A stretch of DNA of 64,000 bases from Lasioglossum baleicum (Eukaryota > Arthropoda > Insecta > Hymenoptera > Halictidae). Below the pieces are notes generated by a model that did no database searches, was not told where the DNA came from, and was given only the letters and a program-made list of their open reading frames with translations. A program made the translations under genes and the position numbers. Shown here one piece after another: positions 1-12,256 of this stretch. The first letter of the stretch is position 1; every line of letters starts with the position of its first letter. The stretch covers positions 5,011,239 to 5,075,238 of the forward strand of contig NC_134946.1 of the NCBI RefSeq assembly GCF_051020765.1, read 5' to 3'.

Positions 1-384
1 AAATGCCTTAAATGCGTAATGACTAGCAGTCTAATCATCACATTTGTCGTAATGACGCAGACGTGAGCACGTGCCTCGGTGACATTTAAGTAATCGTGAT
101 TCTCTTACTAATCTTGGCTATATAATGAGTGGGAATAATTGAATTTCTATCGACTTTATACAATTAGTTTCCATTTCCTCGCGTTCTCAGAATCAACACC
201 GCATTTTCTCGATTACAATCATCGAAACATCAATCGCCTTTGAGGACTGTTCCATTCATTCTGGGCAAAGCATTAGTCACTACGACATGCAAATTGTGTA
301 CAGTGTAAACTTTCATTTTCGAATCATTTGTTCTATCGACGTCATTACTTGCAGTTTTTCACAAGTTCTTGTCACGTTGTGTAG

Positions 385-494
385 CAAACCAATTGTTCTA
401 AATTCTCCAAAAATTTCAAGTCGTATATTCCAATATTAAAAAAATTATGGTGTTTTTAAGAGTGTCCGAATATATTAGTGGGAGTTACTGTACC
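385..494 (-). repeat. Solo end of a fold-back Tc1/mariner-like family
   Basis: AATATTAAAAAAATTATGG then GTGTCCGAATAT and GTGGGAGTTACTGT match the right arm of the 26629-27252 element and the stretch at 60775-60840. No matching left end was seen. Confidence 0.5.
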
Positions 495-1249
495 TGTGAT
501 AATGCTAGTTCGATGAATGAATTCACGAAAAACCTTGAGATACATTAAGCTAGTGTTGATAGGAGAAATAACCTTCGGTAGATAGAAGAACTCAATCAAA
601 GAAACAGTCACGGAGAATTATAACAGCCGAGTTTCTAGTAAAATTAGGACACGCGGTGAACTTTTTATTAATGCGCATTTAATCGTTTCCTTTGTAAATA
701 ATGCTGATTATAAAATCGCATGTCAGAACAAGTCATGTGTGTACGAACTTCGTAATACCGTAAATCATTTTTATAATTGCATAATATATTGCATAATAAT
801 CATTGAAACAGAAAATTAATTATTATACCGGTTCGGCTAGTGTAATTATATATTCTCCCGGAGTTGTCTTATTAAAATGTTTACAGCGTGGTAAATATTT
901 TCAAAGATTGTAAATTATCAAGAGTTTCACATTTTACGCGTCTGCAGCGGACGTTACATCCAACCAGCACCAGAATTGCAGTGAACATTAGGAATATACA
1001 TCTTCGCGTTCTGCAAAATGCAACCGACCTCTCTCTTGGCTCAGAAAATTCGAATAACGAATCTAATTTGAAGCTCGAGCAACGTATTAAAATTTCTCGT
1101 GAATTCATTTCGAGCAGCTAATGGCTCAATTGAGATCACCAGGTTGAAGATCAGTGTTCAGCAAGTCGAATGCGATGGGAACTGGTTTAAAATATTTAAG
1201 GTACACCGGCAATATAAGAAGATCCTAGTAAATCATTCATAAATGTGAA

Positions 1250-1750
1250 CTTTTTTGAAATATTACAACTTCAGGAATAAATTATATCAATCGAAAGAAA
1301 TGTATTAATTGGACACTGGATTTGATTTAAAAAGACTCACATTATTTTCAATCTATTGACACACATTAATAACGAAAATAAACTTCCCTTTAATTCCACT
1401 TTTCTTAAATATTACAACTTCAGAAATAAATGTGATATCAATCGAAAGAAATGTATTAATTGGACACTTGATTTACAAAGACTGTCACATTATTTTCAAT
1501 CTATTGACACACATTAATAACGAAGATGATCTTCCCTTTTATTCCAGTTTGTAAACTTCCCTCTAATTCCACTTTGTAAACTTCTCTTTAATTCCACTTT
1601 TCTTAAATATTACAACTTCAGAAATAAATGTGATATCAATCGAAAGAAATGTATTAATTGGACACTGGATTTGATTTAAAAAGACTGTCACATTATTTTC
1701 AATCCATTAACACACATCAATAACAAAAATAAACGTCCCTTTCATGCCAG
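1250..1750 (+). repeat. Three-copy tandem repeat
   Basis: The block TATTACAACTTCAG plus ATCGAAAGAAATGTATTAAT recurs at 1261, 1410 and 1608 (spacings 149 and 198 bp). The longer middle spacing contains an extra short CTTCCCTCTAATTCCAC duplication. Highly similar copies, AT-rich. Confidence 0.85.
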
Positions 1751-2902
1751 TATGTAATTAATTCAGTTACAAAATTTTTATTTTGTATAGAGATCCGCTT
1801 TCTAGTAATAATCGATAACAATCCTCGTGAATTTAAATCAGTTTTCTACGCACTTAATCATAAATATAAAAAATATGTGAACGTACATGTATGTAAATAT
1901 AATATGGAGGGTACATAAATTATGAGAATATATGAATTGCTAACTACAGAAAGGGACACATCACGAAATTCAAATTATCCACGATACGAAAAAAACTGTC
2001 TACTGATTATGAAAAAGTATTTTAAGAATGTATTAAAAAATACTGAATTACATTAGTGTTTAAAATTGTACAATGTGAATCTTCTCGATACGTATGTGTG
2101 GTCCTAGACATTATGAATTATTAATCAGAATGATCCAAGGTCTTTGAAGGTTAATTTACATTTGAAAAATTGAAACTACAAGGTGTGTAATATTATTCAG
2201 TAGAATATTTTGGTCATGAGGGTTAATCCGGACACCCCCTTCGGGGAGAGGCTGGGAGGGGGAGGAGAAAGGTACTTTTTCGAATAGGGGAGAAGGATTC
2301 CCGAATGGAAATTATTCAACTCTGACGATGAAAACACGGTAGAGATTTGAGGCCGGTTGTAACTTCGTTTCCGCATCCGCGATTTATTAATCAAGAATCC
2401 GTACTCGCGCAGCTCGCTTCCTGCCGGTGCACAAGCGCGAAGAACGTACATATACCACTGAAACGGCAGATAACTCGGGATAATAATTCAAGCACTCGTC
2501 CGCGTAGGATTTTCTTTCGTAACTAAATATTCTCCGGGGAAAAACACTGTCATAAATTATTACGCGTATCCGCGCCCGGCGGGGGAAACTTTGGTGGAAA
2601 AATACAACCTTTCAGGATTACATTATCCGGGGCGAGGGCGAAACCGAGATTCCTAGGGGTGGGAAAACGTGCTAACCGTTTCGTAAATTGTAAACGATAC
2701 TTTTGGGAGCGAGTTTGATACACAAACAAGTGCGGAAGAACCTAGTACTCGTATGAATCATCATTTCGTTTACTTCTAAGCTGGAATCGGAGACGTTTTT
2801 GCTCGTATTTCGCAGGTCTCCTCCGTGGAGAATAAATTATAACAAATGCTCCATGTGTGTGCCACTCTCTTAATGCGAGAATTATTGTTTTTTCTCGATT
2901 TA

Positions 2903-3149
2903 CAGTGGCCCACAAAAGTGTTCGTACGCCCTTTAAAACAGAATAATTTTTTTACAATTGTACCAAACGACCTGATGTTTTTTGCAAGCAATTCGATGCA
3001 TTGGTTTACGAAATGATATGGAAAAAAGATTTTCCAAAAATTATAATTTATAAGAATAAATGCACATTTTCGGAGAATTTTTTTGCTCATCACGTAGTAA
3101 ACCAATTATTCTGTTTTAAAGGGCGCACGAACACTTTAGTGCGCCATTG
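2903..3149. mobile_element. TA-flanked fold-back MITE (CAGTGGC ends)
   Basis: Inverted ends CAGTGGCCCACAAAAGTG and CACTTTAGTGCGCCATTG, flanked by TA (2901-2902 and 3150-3151). The subterminal TTTAAAACAGAATAA block is shared with the larger element at 42522. The arms cover most of the 247 bp. Confidence 0.75.
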
Positions 3150-3775
3150 TATATTTTGTAAACGTTTTGGAAAATGTATGATTACTGTATACACATTTTG
3201 TATTGAAAAAAAATTGTTTTTTAAATGATTCCTACACTTTCTAATGAATACTATATTTCTAATGATTATTAATTACTCCTGAAGTTTATATCCATAATAA
3301 AGAGACAATAGAACAACAATTACAAATACGCGCAGTATGATTTAATCTCGCACGTATCCTCCAGAGCTACGAGCACAGTAACCGATTAAATATTTCTAAG
3401 CGCTGGTATGTGCACAATTATGATCAGCATTTACAGTTTATGGTAATGAAAAGTTGCGTAAAACAAGACAAGCACTTTCAAGTTTAACTACGAATTATTC
3501 TGAATTCAGATCTGTTATTCGATGAAACAATTATGTTGTACCATTCGTGTTATAATTATACGGTCACAGCCTATATATGTTATCAATCTAACGAATCAGT
3601 GTAATTACACCTCGAGATGTTTGTTGAGCATTACGCAACAGTGACTCACCAGCGTCCACTCTTTTTTTCTCGCGTCGAGATCATCGAGTGGCAAGAAACG
3701 GATTAAATTAACCACATTAAAAGGGAAATGAAAAATTCCTTTTAAGGACGAGTATTTTATATTAATTTAATCGCA

Positions 3776-3891
3776 AAATTCAGAACTTTCCGATGATATG
3801 CAGTTCAAAAGGAATGGTCACTGAATGAGGTTATAAAGATACAATCAAAGAATTACGAAACGAAAGGTCGCGAATTTAGTTGCCAACCTAA
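3776..3891. mobile_element. Truncated mariner MITE (same family as 59453-59615)
   Basis: The right end GCGAATTTAGTTGCCAACC and 110 bp of interior (CAGTTCAAAAGGAATGG, ACTGAATGAGGTTATAA) match the complete copy at 59453. The left terminal repeat is missing. Confidence 0.75.
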
Positions 3892-3899
3892 TAATGTTC

Positions 3900-5460
3900 T
3901 AACCGCGCCGAAGTACTTTCGATTTAATGTGAGAATCGAACAACGCGCCTCTATTTCGTCGCGAACCAGCGAAGAATGAAAATTCGGTGGTGTATCGTGG
4001 ATTCGTTCCAGTTCGTTGCGGTCCCGATGGAAACCAAAGAAGGGTCGGCAGGAAGATGAAAAAAAAGGATGGAATAGCGATGCAGAGGTTGGGGGTGTAG
4101 CTGGAGGGTGGGGAGAAGAGTGAGAAATTTATCGAGAATCGAGCATCGTTCTCGCGGCGAAACAAACAGAGCCGGAGTTTCGCGGTTGCGGAGGGTGCAC
4201 TGATCTTTTCAGCATGGAAATTCGCCGATAACCGAGCGAGCATTCTATTTCATCGGCAATTAACGGCTAATTGCGCGCCGACAATAATGAACGGAATTCG
4301 CGCACTAATATTAACAGCAATAATAATATAATAAATGATTTTGTGATTCGAATTGACAGATCGAAATGGCGAGGATGCGAAATTACGAAAACATTTGTTA
4401 ACACTCTACGAAGAACAATAGGAATAAAATAGGTGCAAGATTTTATATACTCTTGGCTTTAGAACAATGCGGTAAAAAAGTTAAATGCGAGAACCATTGA
4501 ATTTCAATGAAATTTGTGTTTTAAAATTTAAATTAGAAAATTAGTGCAAGCTACGCGTGTTATCGTACTAATTGAACGTGACCGAACAATGCAGATAAAC
4601 AAATGTGACGACACTAGTCTCCACGGGAGTTCATATCGCTAATCCCGTTTTATCGTCCCACCGAGTAATCACGGGAGCAACAATGAACAAATCCTATTAA
4701 ACAGTATCGCATAGACATATTGAATCATCACGTTATTGACAACCACGCGCTTGTCAGCGACGAAAATCGCAGCTCGCGCTGTTCGCCAGATCGATAAACA
4801 ACGTATGAATAATAAATCAGCAAACTTAAAATCAGTGGCTGGATCAAGTGCAGCATGATCTCGGCAATTGCGTATTTTCCAAAGTATTTATCGCATTCGA
4901 GCACGCCCCGCTATGTTTCAATGCTGTTTGCAATGCGTGTTTCATCACCTCACTAACCCAAAACATTCATAAATAACTAACCCATTAATTGGTTCTCCCG
5001 ACTTCGGGCTGGACGATAAATTCATCGGCGCTCTTTGTTTTCGAGGAGAAGCGAATGGAAAGAATATTGAAAATATACTACTACGGTTTCTATCGCGTTG
5101 AACGTCAGGCGAACGTGATCGCGATGACAACAGAGGATACGTAAATTGGTCGCGATGAAAACATACGACCGGGCTATAGTAAATCCAGGTTAAAGGACTT
5201 GGCTGGTTCAGCTTCCGTCTCTCAATAACACGCGCACCATAACGTCGGTCATAAACTGTCGCTTTGCAACCAAGTCTGCGCCGCAGTCATGCTTCTGGCT
5301 GAAATTTAAGTGAATTTTACGTAAAACGTTTGTCCTGGTTCCTGGACATACTGTCGAATTAAAATATTAAAAATTAAAACATTTGGAAGATACGTGGAAT
5401 GTGCCTCTACACTATTTTGCAGACTGTAGAAGAAATTGTTCGCAAAATCATGGACAGTAT
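3900..5460. other. No gene recognised
   Basis: Mixed AT-rich and moderately CpG-rich DNA. Short open frames on both strands show no recognisable domain or splice context. Confidence 0.5.
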
Positions 5461-5464
5461 TATA

Positions 5465-5750
5465 CAGGGTGATTCCAAAGGTCATGTGCAACAACTTTTT
5501 CCTTTGCGAAAATGTTCTCCAAGGCTTCGTTAAAAAGTTATTAACGAAAAATACGGACCAATCAAAACGCGACTACAGCTCGGCGACACGCCCCGCTGAG
5601 CTGGTATCCGCCCACTGTAGGCGTGCTCTGTTTGGTCCGCGTTTTTCGTTAATAACTCCTGAATAAAGCCTCGGAGAACAATTTCGCAAAGAAGAAATTT
5701 TCTTGAAATAATCTCGGGAATCACCCCTCGAAGGAAGTGCAACATTTTCG
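5465..5750. mobile_element. Fold-back element, CAGGGTG family, 3' end eroded
   Basis: The left end reads TACAGGGTGATTCC. The interior arms share GAGTTATTAACGAAAAA-type sequence with the copies at 8067 and 17776, and the two arms pair around 5590-5620. The right terminal bases are lost. Confidence 0.7.
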
Positions 5751-6893
5751 CGACTGCTTATTGCTTTAATTGTGTGGAACAGAAGCCGCAAACTAAAACA
5801 ATAAATATGATCCAAATTGTTTCGTGTTTGGAGTCGTTTCAATCGGAGAAATGTCAGGAATACGTTACTGCAAGTTTCATAATAAAAATAATTAAAATGT
5901 CCAGATATATCGTATTTTCAAAAAGAGTAATTCGATTTTCTTCAGGCAAAGTACAAAACGATTTTGTCACAACTACGTGACGCCATTGCAAACGTTTTAG
6001 GACAAAGCCGATGAACTACGATTGGTGAAACTTCTCGGCGACACAAAAGTCGGTGCCGGTGTTCTAATAAAGCGTGTAACGCACGGTCGGTCATAAACCG
6101 TTGACTCATAACAAAGGATCGAACGTCGCAAAGTAAGAGCAACTATTCGAAGCGCGAAAACAAGCGTGCACAGCCGTTTCCATGGCCGTATGCGCGTTCC
6201 TATTGCACAGCCAGCCAAGGGATACATATCAGAGGATCCTGTTGGTATCTTAGTTGGCTTTATTTCCGTTATCTCTGCTCGAGACTAAACCGGAATCGTT
6301 GTTCCGACACATACTACCTGTTTACGATACTCTCGGTGAAATGGGTTCTGCAGCTCGACGAATTCTAACTTCTGCTGATCGCTCGCCCGGAAAAATGTGA
6401 TTCGCGATAGACCTAATTGATTGCTCGCTGGGTACACTGTTCGTAAATATTGTCGCGAAACTGTTACAAAAATGGGAGGGAAAAGAAATATTTATTCCTA
6501 ATACTAAAACACTGCTTCACAAAATAATATGTGATATTTAATTTATAGAATATTAAAACACATTTTATAATACATATTGATTTCTTTTTTATTTTGTACT
6601 TAATTACCATTTTAAAATAATATCTGTAACAATTACATAAAAAAGGACATTTTTTTCTGCAAATTTTAGATCAAAAGGATCACTCTCCTTCGCATGAATA
6701 CACTTGGAAGTTTTCGACCTCTTCAATATTCGTAGCTCTAGGAAATAAAAAGTAGAAATATGAGAAACATGCTGAACCTCGAAATATTTAGGCAAATACT
6801 GATCGGGATCGTATGTAAGTATAGGAAATGCACACTATGATCTACAGACGAATTAATAAGAATAATTGAAACACGCTTCGCCGTCACGACTAG
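5751..6893. other. Upstream of the transporter exons; start exon not found
   Basis: This stretch should contain part of the transporter's first intron and possibly its 5' exon. I see no ATG-led peptide followed by a donor that joins in phase to 6894. Confidence 0.4.
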
Positions 6894-7262
6894 GTAATTT
6901 GTTGGTCATTGACAGTGGATTACACGAAGGATGGAGTACTCCTATTTTACCAAAATTCGAACAGGACGATCCTTTGAAGGTGTCCTCCGACAAGATAGTT
7001 TGGGTGGTGAATCTGATGTATGTGGGCGTAGGACTCGGCTCTGTCGTGCCCTTCCTCCTGATGGATAGAATCGGCCGTAAAGGAACTTTACTGTGCGCCA
7101 CAGTACCAAAGATTGCCAGCTGGATTTTGATCGGTTTAGCAGCCACCGTTCCTCAGCTTTATATTGGCCGAATATTGGCCGGCGTCGGCTGTGGAATCAC
7201 ATACTCGGTCATGCCAATGTACCTCGGTGAAGTTAGCAGCAAAAGGACACGAGGACCCTTAG
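6894..7262 (+). CDS. Facilitated trehalose/sugar transporter (Tret1-like), first visible exon
   Basis: This exon encodes the N-terminal third of a sugar-porter-family MFS transporter, a 12-helix plasma-membrane protein that moves trehalose or other sugars down their gradient. Seen: a first membrane segment ending in GLHEGWSTPILPK (the Gly-Trp-x-Ser/Thr-Pro block after helix 1), the loop 2-3 signature DRIGRKGT, helix 4-5 residues GRILAGVGCGITYSVMPMYLGE, and SSKRTRG before the next helix. The acceptor is the TAG ending at 6893; upstream the frame is closed by a TAA at 6863-6865 and has no ATG, so this is an internal exon starting in phase 1. The donor GTATTA follows 7262, and the exon joins exon 8543 in frame to give PLGTL. 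The start-codon exon was not recognised upstream. The family is clear; the exact substrate and orthologue are inference. Confidence 0.9.
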
Positions 7263-7382
7263 GTATTATTTTTTTCATTTCACTCTTTATTTTCTCTAGC
7301 TCTTTAAAACTCCTCATTATTGTTTTTGTTAGTACAATATTTATTTGTATTACAGGATGGTTTAAAAAATGGTCCCCATGAT

Positions 7383-7745
7383 TTTTCAAGCACTTTCAAA
7401 AATGTATCAGCTTGCAATTGGCAATCATTTTTAGCACAGTGTCATTTATAAGTAAGAATGACCGACTCTTAGTCGAAATAAATTTAAAAAAATTTTTTTA
7501 ATATTACAATTTGCAGTCGATTGCAAGCTGATGAATTTTGATTTTTCGAGTACTTTCAAAAATGTATCAGACTGCAATTGGCAATCGTTTTATTTGTTCA
7601 AATAACCCTGCGAATTCGTTTTGAGGTCACCTATCGTAATACACAATAAAAAAAGCACAGTGTCATTTTAAAAATAAGAATGACAGACTCTTCGTCGAAA
7701 TAAATTTTTAATATTACAATTTGCAGAGTTGATTGCAAGCTGATC
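7383..7745 (+). repeat. Intronic tandem duplication, ~160-bp unit
   Basis: Two diverged copies offset by 160 bp (ACTTTCAAAAATGTATCAG at 7392 and 7552), each followed by GCAATTGGCAATC, then by CAGTGTCATTT and TTACAATTTGCAG blocks. Confidence 0.75.
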
Positions 7746-8066
7746 AATTTTCGTTCAACACGTTTTTTATCCAATTATTGAAAGTATTTGAAAATTCGAA
7801 CTAATTTTTGAACAATCCTGTATGTCTCATGTTCTCGTGTAACTTGTTTGCAATTGTGTTCTCATAACAAAATGAATTTCACCTTTCAATACAATGAGTA
7901 GTTGTATTTAAAGCACATTGAATACGCACAATGCGTGACGAGCTAATTAGTACGCAGATCTGGAAATGTTATCGACAATAGCTTTTGAACGTCGTTTACG
8001 CATTATGAAATAACTTTGCGGATATTGTGGACATGGTTCGACAAGTAAAACACAATTAATGATATA

Positions 8067-8422
8067 CAGGGTGTCCCAAAATTCGTGAAAATCCCGAAAG
8101 GGGGTGGTTCCTGAGACCATTTCATGCGACATTTTCCTTTGCAAAAATGTTATCCGCGGCTTTGTTTAGGAGTTATTAACGAAAAACACGGACCAATCAG
8201 AGCGCGATCTAGACGCGAGTTGCCACAGTCTGCCCGGCGCGCCAACTGTCTATTGGCCGACTGTGGTAACTCGCGTCTAGGTCGCGCTCTGATTGGTCCG
8301 TGTTTTTCGTTAATAACTCCTAAACAAAGCCGCGGATAACAGTTTTGCAAAGGAAAATGTCGCTTGAAATGGTCTCAGGAACCACCCCCTTTCGGGATTT
8401 TCACGAATTTTGGGACACCCTG
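8067..8422. mobile_element. Fold-back DNA transposon (CAGGGTGTCCC family), complete
   Basis: A 356-bp nearly perfect palindrome flanked by TA on both sides (8065-8066 and 8423-8424). The ends are CAGGGTGTCCCAAAATTC and its reverse complement. Arms of about 160 bp (8067-8231 and 8259-8422) surround a short loop. It encodes no transposase. The TA flanks suggest mobilisation by a Tc1/mariner-type transposase, which is an inference. Three related copies lie at 5465, 15924 and 17776. Confidence 0.85.
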
Positions 8423-8542
8423 TATAGTAGAATCTGAATTCCCATCGACATGAATACGGATTGCCGAATAACTTATCCAAAAGCCACACTCTCAATATTA
8501 CAAGTCGAAAAGTGAATACGAAAGTAAGTCCCTGCTATCCAG

Positions 8543-9345
8543 GTACTCTGATGGCGGTGTTGCTGAACACGGGCATGATGCTAGCGTACGCGATCGGTCT
8601 CTCGGTGTCTCGGTTTACGATGTCGATGATCGCGGTGTCCGTTCCGTTGCTGTTCCTGGTGTGCTTCGTGTGGATGCCGGAGAGCTCGGTGTTCCTAACG
8701 AAGAAGAACAAGCTGACATCCGCGGAGAAGACTTTGAAATGGGCGTTGGGGAAGGATAACGTGGCGGAGGAGCTGGAGGAGATCAAACGGATCGTAGCGA
8801 CCGAGGATTCTGGGGGCGAGATGACATTTACAAAATCGTTGAAGGAGACGTGGAGGAGACGTCAGAATCGGAAAGCGTTCGGTATCGCGATGATAGTTCT
8901 GAGCGCGTTAACTTTAACGGGGGCGGCGCCGCTCTTAGCGTACCAGTCGTTCATATTCGAGGAAGCGGGCTTCGATATATCGACGGACTTCAGCATAGTG
9001 TTGACCGGTTGCGCTCTGGTGCTAGCTGGTGCTATGTGCGTCCTACTGGTGAGGAGTCTAGGGAAAAGACTTCTACTGCTTCTATCGACGCCGGTGTGCG
9101 TACTGTCGTTGGTGACGCTAGCCGTCTTCTTCGGCCTTCTCTCGAGTGGCCAGGACGTCTCCAGGATCCGTTGGGTACCCACCGTGTTCCTCGTGATTTA
9201 TGTTCTCGGATACGGCCTCGCTCTCAACCCCGTACCACTCGCCTACGTCGGCGAGATCTTCCACGTTGACGTCAAGGTGCCCGCGGCCATATTTTGCTCC
9301 CTTTATTACGCCCTCACCACGACCACCGTCGTGAAATTCTATCAG
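8543..9345 (+). CDS. Tret1-like sugar transporter, middle exon
   Basis: An 803-bp exon encoding helices 5 to 11 and the long central cytoplasmic loop of the transporter. Visible family marks are WMPESSVFL at the end of helix 6 (the PESP-type motif), a charged central loop with SAEKTLKWALG, a helix 7 region containing YQSFIFEEAGFD, and VPLAYVGEIF in the helix 10 region. The acceptor is CCAG ending at 8542; the split Gly codon is restored with the previous exon. The donor GTAGGT follows 9345 at a codon boundary after FYQ. The reading frame is open throughout with no frameshift, so the gene looks intact here. Codon use is much more GC-rich than the flanking introns, as expected for a functional exon. 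Confidence 0.92.
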
Positions 9346-11711
9346 GTAGGTTTCTGCGCGACTGGTAATGACGCACTTACGCGGCGAACGATTCGTGAGC
9401 GGCCCGCGTAATTTAGGTCGCGTCGGGACGCGTACCACCCCTGGGAAATTTTAATCCTTAATGGGCCGCCATACCTCCCACGGCTTTCGAAATCGAGTTT
9501 CTTTCGCATTTTCTTATACGTACCTCCACCGACGGAAAATATTTGGCGGGAACGGTGAATATCAGGCACCAAGGTTTTCATAATTATTCAACGTATTAAC
9601 CCTTTGCACTCGAAGCTATTTTATTAGGTTGTAAAGAAAGAAATGCAGAGGATTTAAACCTATGTTTTTAAAGTGTTTTTAAAATTGTTTTAGTAAAAAC
9701 AATAATATGAAAATTAATTTTATAGAAAATTTAATATTGTTTAATAAGTAACATTAAATTATTGTGAGAATTGATTTTAATATTATTGAAGGGGTTTTAA
9801 TATTATTACAATTAATTTTACAGAGAATTCAATATTATTTAAAAATATAAAGCTGTGCATTCGTTGTTACTTACTTCGTCCCATGCTTCGTTGATATTCG
9901 GCCCAGTTTGAACTCGTAGAAAAAATATTGCGAAAATCGTGTTTTGACATCCTGAAATAGAAGTCAAATAATTGAATAAAAATTTGAATAAAATCAAATA
10001 TCAAAAGCATAATTACATAGAGCGTAAAACAAGCTTTAAAATGACATATAAAATGACGTATAAAATTGCAATTAAAACAAAGGAATAAAAATCCTCCATT
10101 TCTGTATTTACAACCTAATATTTTAATTCGAAAATTAAACATTTCTTTCGATTTAGAATATTTCCATTCCCTATGATTTTTTTTTTTAAATTTTACATAT
10201 GTATATGAACTTGGTATAACTATCTCATACAATACCTAAATGTTTAGTAATTGATTAGATACCGATATATTTAATAATCTAAACAATATTTTGAATAATG
10301 GTACAGCAATTTTAGTGGTGTCTCAGAGTCGCCATTCGAGTGCTAAGGGTTACTCATTCAACTTTAAATAATCGAGATTTACGAAAATTTAGGGGAATAG
10401 TGTGTTTAACTCCGGTAAAAAGTACTATTTTTTTATTTTCTTTATTAAATTTAAGGAAAATTAAATTTCCTTTTCTTTCTGGATTTTATTCAAAAGATTC
10501 ATATATTTTTTATATAAAATTAATTGAAATTTTCTCTCGACTATAAATTAAATTTACGTAAAAATCCCTTAATTTTTAGTTTTACTATATATAATTGAAA
10601 AATTTATAAAATTTCCTCTTGATTGTAAATTTTATAATAGTTTTCACAATGACTTTACATCGAGAATCACGACAGTTAAATTACGAGGACTATTTCGGAT
10701 TTTATTGAAGGATATATGCATTTTTATTTTTATGTAATTCATTTAAATCATTTAATTTTAATTTTTCCGTATTCATGTGTAATGAGGTTCATCATTGCAA
10801 TTTGCCAGGAGTAGAAATTTTATGATTTAATTAATAATCTGCTATAGAAAGGACACACTTCATGAAATAACGTACCAAATATTAATAATTTCATTTAGAT
10901 TGATATTGCACTTCTTATTTGGAAAAATGCATTATCTATAACGTTTAAAAGATGGACGTACGCTCATATACAGATGTGCCACATTTTCTTTGTTAGTGAC
11001 GACTGGAACGTACCTGTAAATTCTTAAACATCCCCCTAGCCAGACCTGACCTAACTTACCTCTTCCATCTCATTCGCTATTTTTTAATACTTACACCTCG
11101 TACTTTCAAACAGAGTTTTAATTAAACTTTTTCTGGCGAATCTAGAGCAAAAAGAGAAAACAATGAAGTTTCTGGATATCATAAAATTAAATGATAATTA
11201 TCTTGATACATAAAAACGTATTGTCAAAAACGCTTGGACATGGATCAGCTTATTTTTTTCTTTAGATTGACCAGGAAAAGTTTAATTAAAATCGACGACC
11301 ACCTCTCCTTGTTATTCAAGAAACTTGAAGATCCGCGAGATTTTCAGCACAAGCATAATCGATCGTCGACGAGCAAGTGCATCATATCGGTAGCCAAATA
11401 AAATTTCGGTCGACTCGAACACGCAGTTTTGCCGAGAAACATTTTCCCCGAATTTCGCAAGGGTCTCGTGCTTTTCTGCTTTCTGGAGTGTTAAATTGAT
11501 TTGACTACTCGAGGGATAAGTCAACAGCGCAAAAACGTCTTCCCAGCACTTTATCAGATCCGAATTTAGACGATAAAAGTGGTTGCAATATACTTTCCTG
11601 ATAACGACCTAAATTCCGGTTTTCCTCTCGCCGGAAGAAATCGAACGTTTCATAAAGTAGGCACGCGTTGAACACCATAACGGAGTAATAGTTTTCTCGC
11701 CTTGTTCGTAG
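9346..11711 (+). other. Last sugar transporter intron
   Basis: A 2366-bp AT-rich intron bounded by GTAGGT and GTAG. Its 5' third is occupied by a piggyBac-like element (9600-10349). No other coding sequence recognised; 10400-11700 shows nothing but AT-rich DNA. Confidence 0.85.
9600..10349. mobile_element. piggyBac-like non-autonomous element in the transporter intron
   Basis: Flanked by TTAA (9596-9599) and a degenerate TTAC (10350-10353). Terminal repeats are CCCTTTGCACTCGAAG on the left and the reverse complement of CCCTTAGCACTCGAA on the right. No open transposase frame. The element at 14650 has both of these ends and looks like a shorter derivative. Confidence 0.65.
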
Positions 11712-11861
11712 GTATTGCAAGAATCGTACGGAACGTACATGCCCATAATGGCGTTTACTGCGATCACATCTTTCATTTGGATTCTAATCTACCGATACGT
11801 GCCGGAGACCGAGGGAAAGACCTTGGAGGAAATACAAATTGAGTTGAGAGGGAAACACTGA
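11712..11861 (+). CDS. Tret1-like sugar transporter, last exon with stop
   Basis: The terminal exon encodes helix 12 and the C-terminal tail: VLQESYGTYM, a hydrophobic helix, then the diagnostic sugar-porter tail PETEGKTLEEIQIELRGKH and TGA at 11859-11861. The acceptor is GTAG ending at 11711, phase 0, matching the previous donor. The PETxGKTLEE motif is the standard sugar-porter signature after helix 12. The three visible exons give about 439 residues, slightly short of the usual 460-500, consistent with one missing short 5' exon. An AATAAA 30 bp downstream of the stop supports this as the real end. Confidence 0.93.
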   Translation, partial: VLQESYGTYMPIMAFTAITSFIWILIYRYVPETEGKTLEEIQIELRGKH

Positions 11862-11890
11862 CAACCATTGTTCAGCACCGTGATGTACTT

Positions 11891-11896
11891 AATAAA
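11891..11896 (+). promoter_or_regulatory. Poly(A) signal of the sugar transporter
   Basis: Canonical AATAAA hexamer 30 bp after the TGA stop, followed by T-rich sequence. The implied 3' UTR is very short. Confidence 0.6.
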
Positions 11897-12006
11897 CGAT
11901 AGACAGCTATTATTTAAACGTGACATTTTATTTTCTATTTTTCTGGATCTGAAGAATCAACCATCTCTGAAGAATCAACCATAAAGACAAAAGAACATAT
12001 TTTCAA

Positions 12007-12252
12007 CCCCTTGCCGTACCATTTTCTTTACAGTTACAGTGATTAAATCGTCGTGTATGCACAAAAACGTCGTAGAAGGGAAAAGAAAATGTACATTTTT
12101 TGTACGGCTACGTTTATTTGAATGCTTAAATATTGATTGCAAACGAATCAAATTTTATTTCATCTAAAACGAAACGCGTAACATTCATATTTGTTAGACT
12201 TTGTGAAAAAAAATTTCATCGCGAGTCTGGCTCGTCAAAATACGGCAAGGGG
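12007..12252. mobile_element. piggyBac-like MITE with CCCCTTGCCGTA ends
   Basis: Terminal inverted repeats CCCCTTGCCGTA and TACGGCAAGGGG, flanked by TCAA (a mutated TTAA) at 12003-12006 and TTAA at 12253-12256. 246 bp, with no coding capacity seen. Confidence 0.65.
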
Positions 12253-12256
12253 TTAA

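Larger units (their letters stand above)
7263..8542 (+). other. Sugar transporter intron between exons ending 7262 and starting 8543
   Basis: A 1280-bp intron bounded by GTATTA and CCAG. It holds a local tandem duplication (7383-7745) and a fold-back transposon (8067-8422). No additional exon seen. Confidence 0.85.

Noticed and set aside
6866..6893. Possible start of the transporter at 6866
   Set aside because: The codon there is TTG, not ATG, and a TAG acceptor at 6891-6893 fits an internal exon better.
7263..7381. Continuation of the first transporter exon to 7381
   Set aside because: Beyond 7262 the translation loses family similarity, and GTATTA is a good donor that joins in phase to 8543.
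8124..8350. Overlapping open frames on both strands encoding almost the same peptide
   Set aside because: They are produced by the palindromic arms of the fold-back transposon at 8067-8422.
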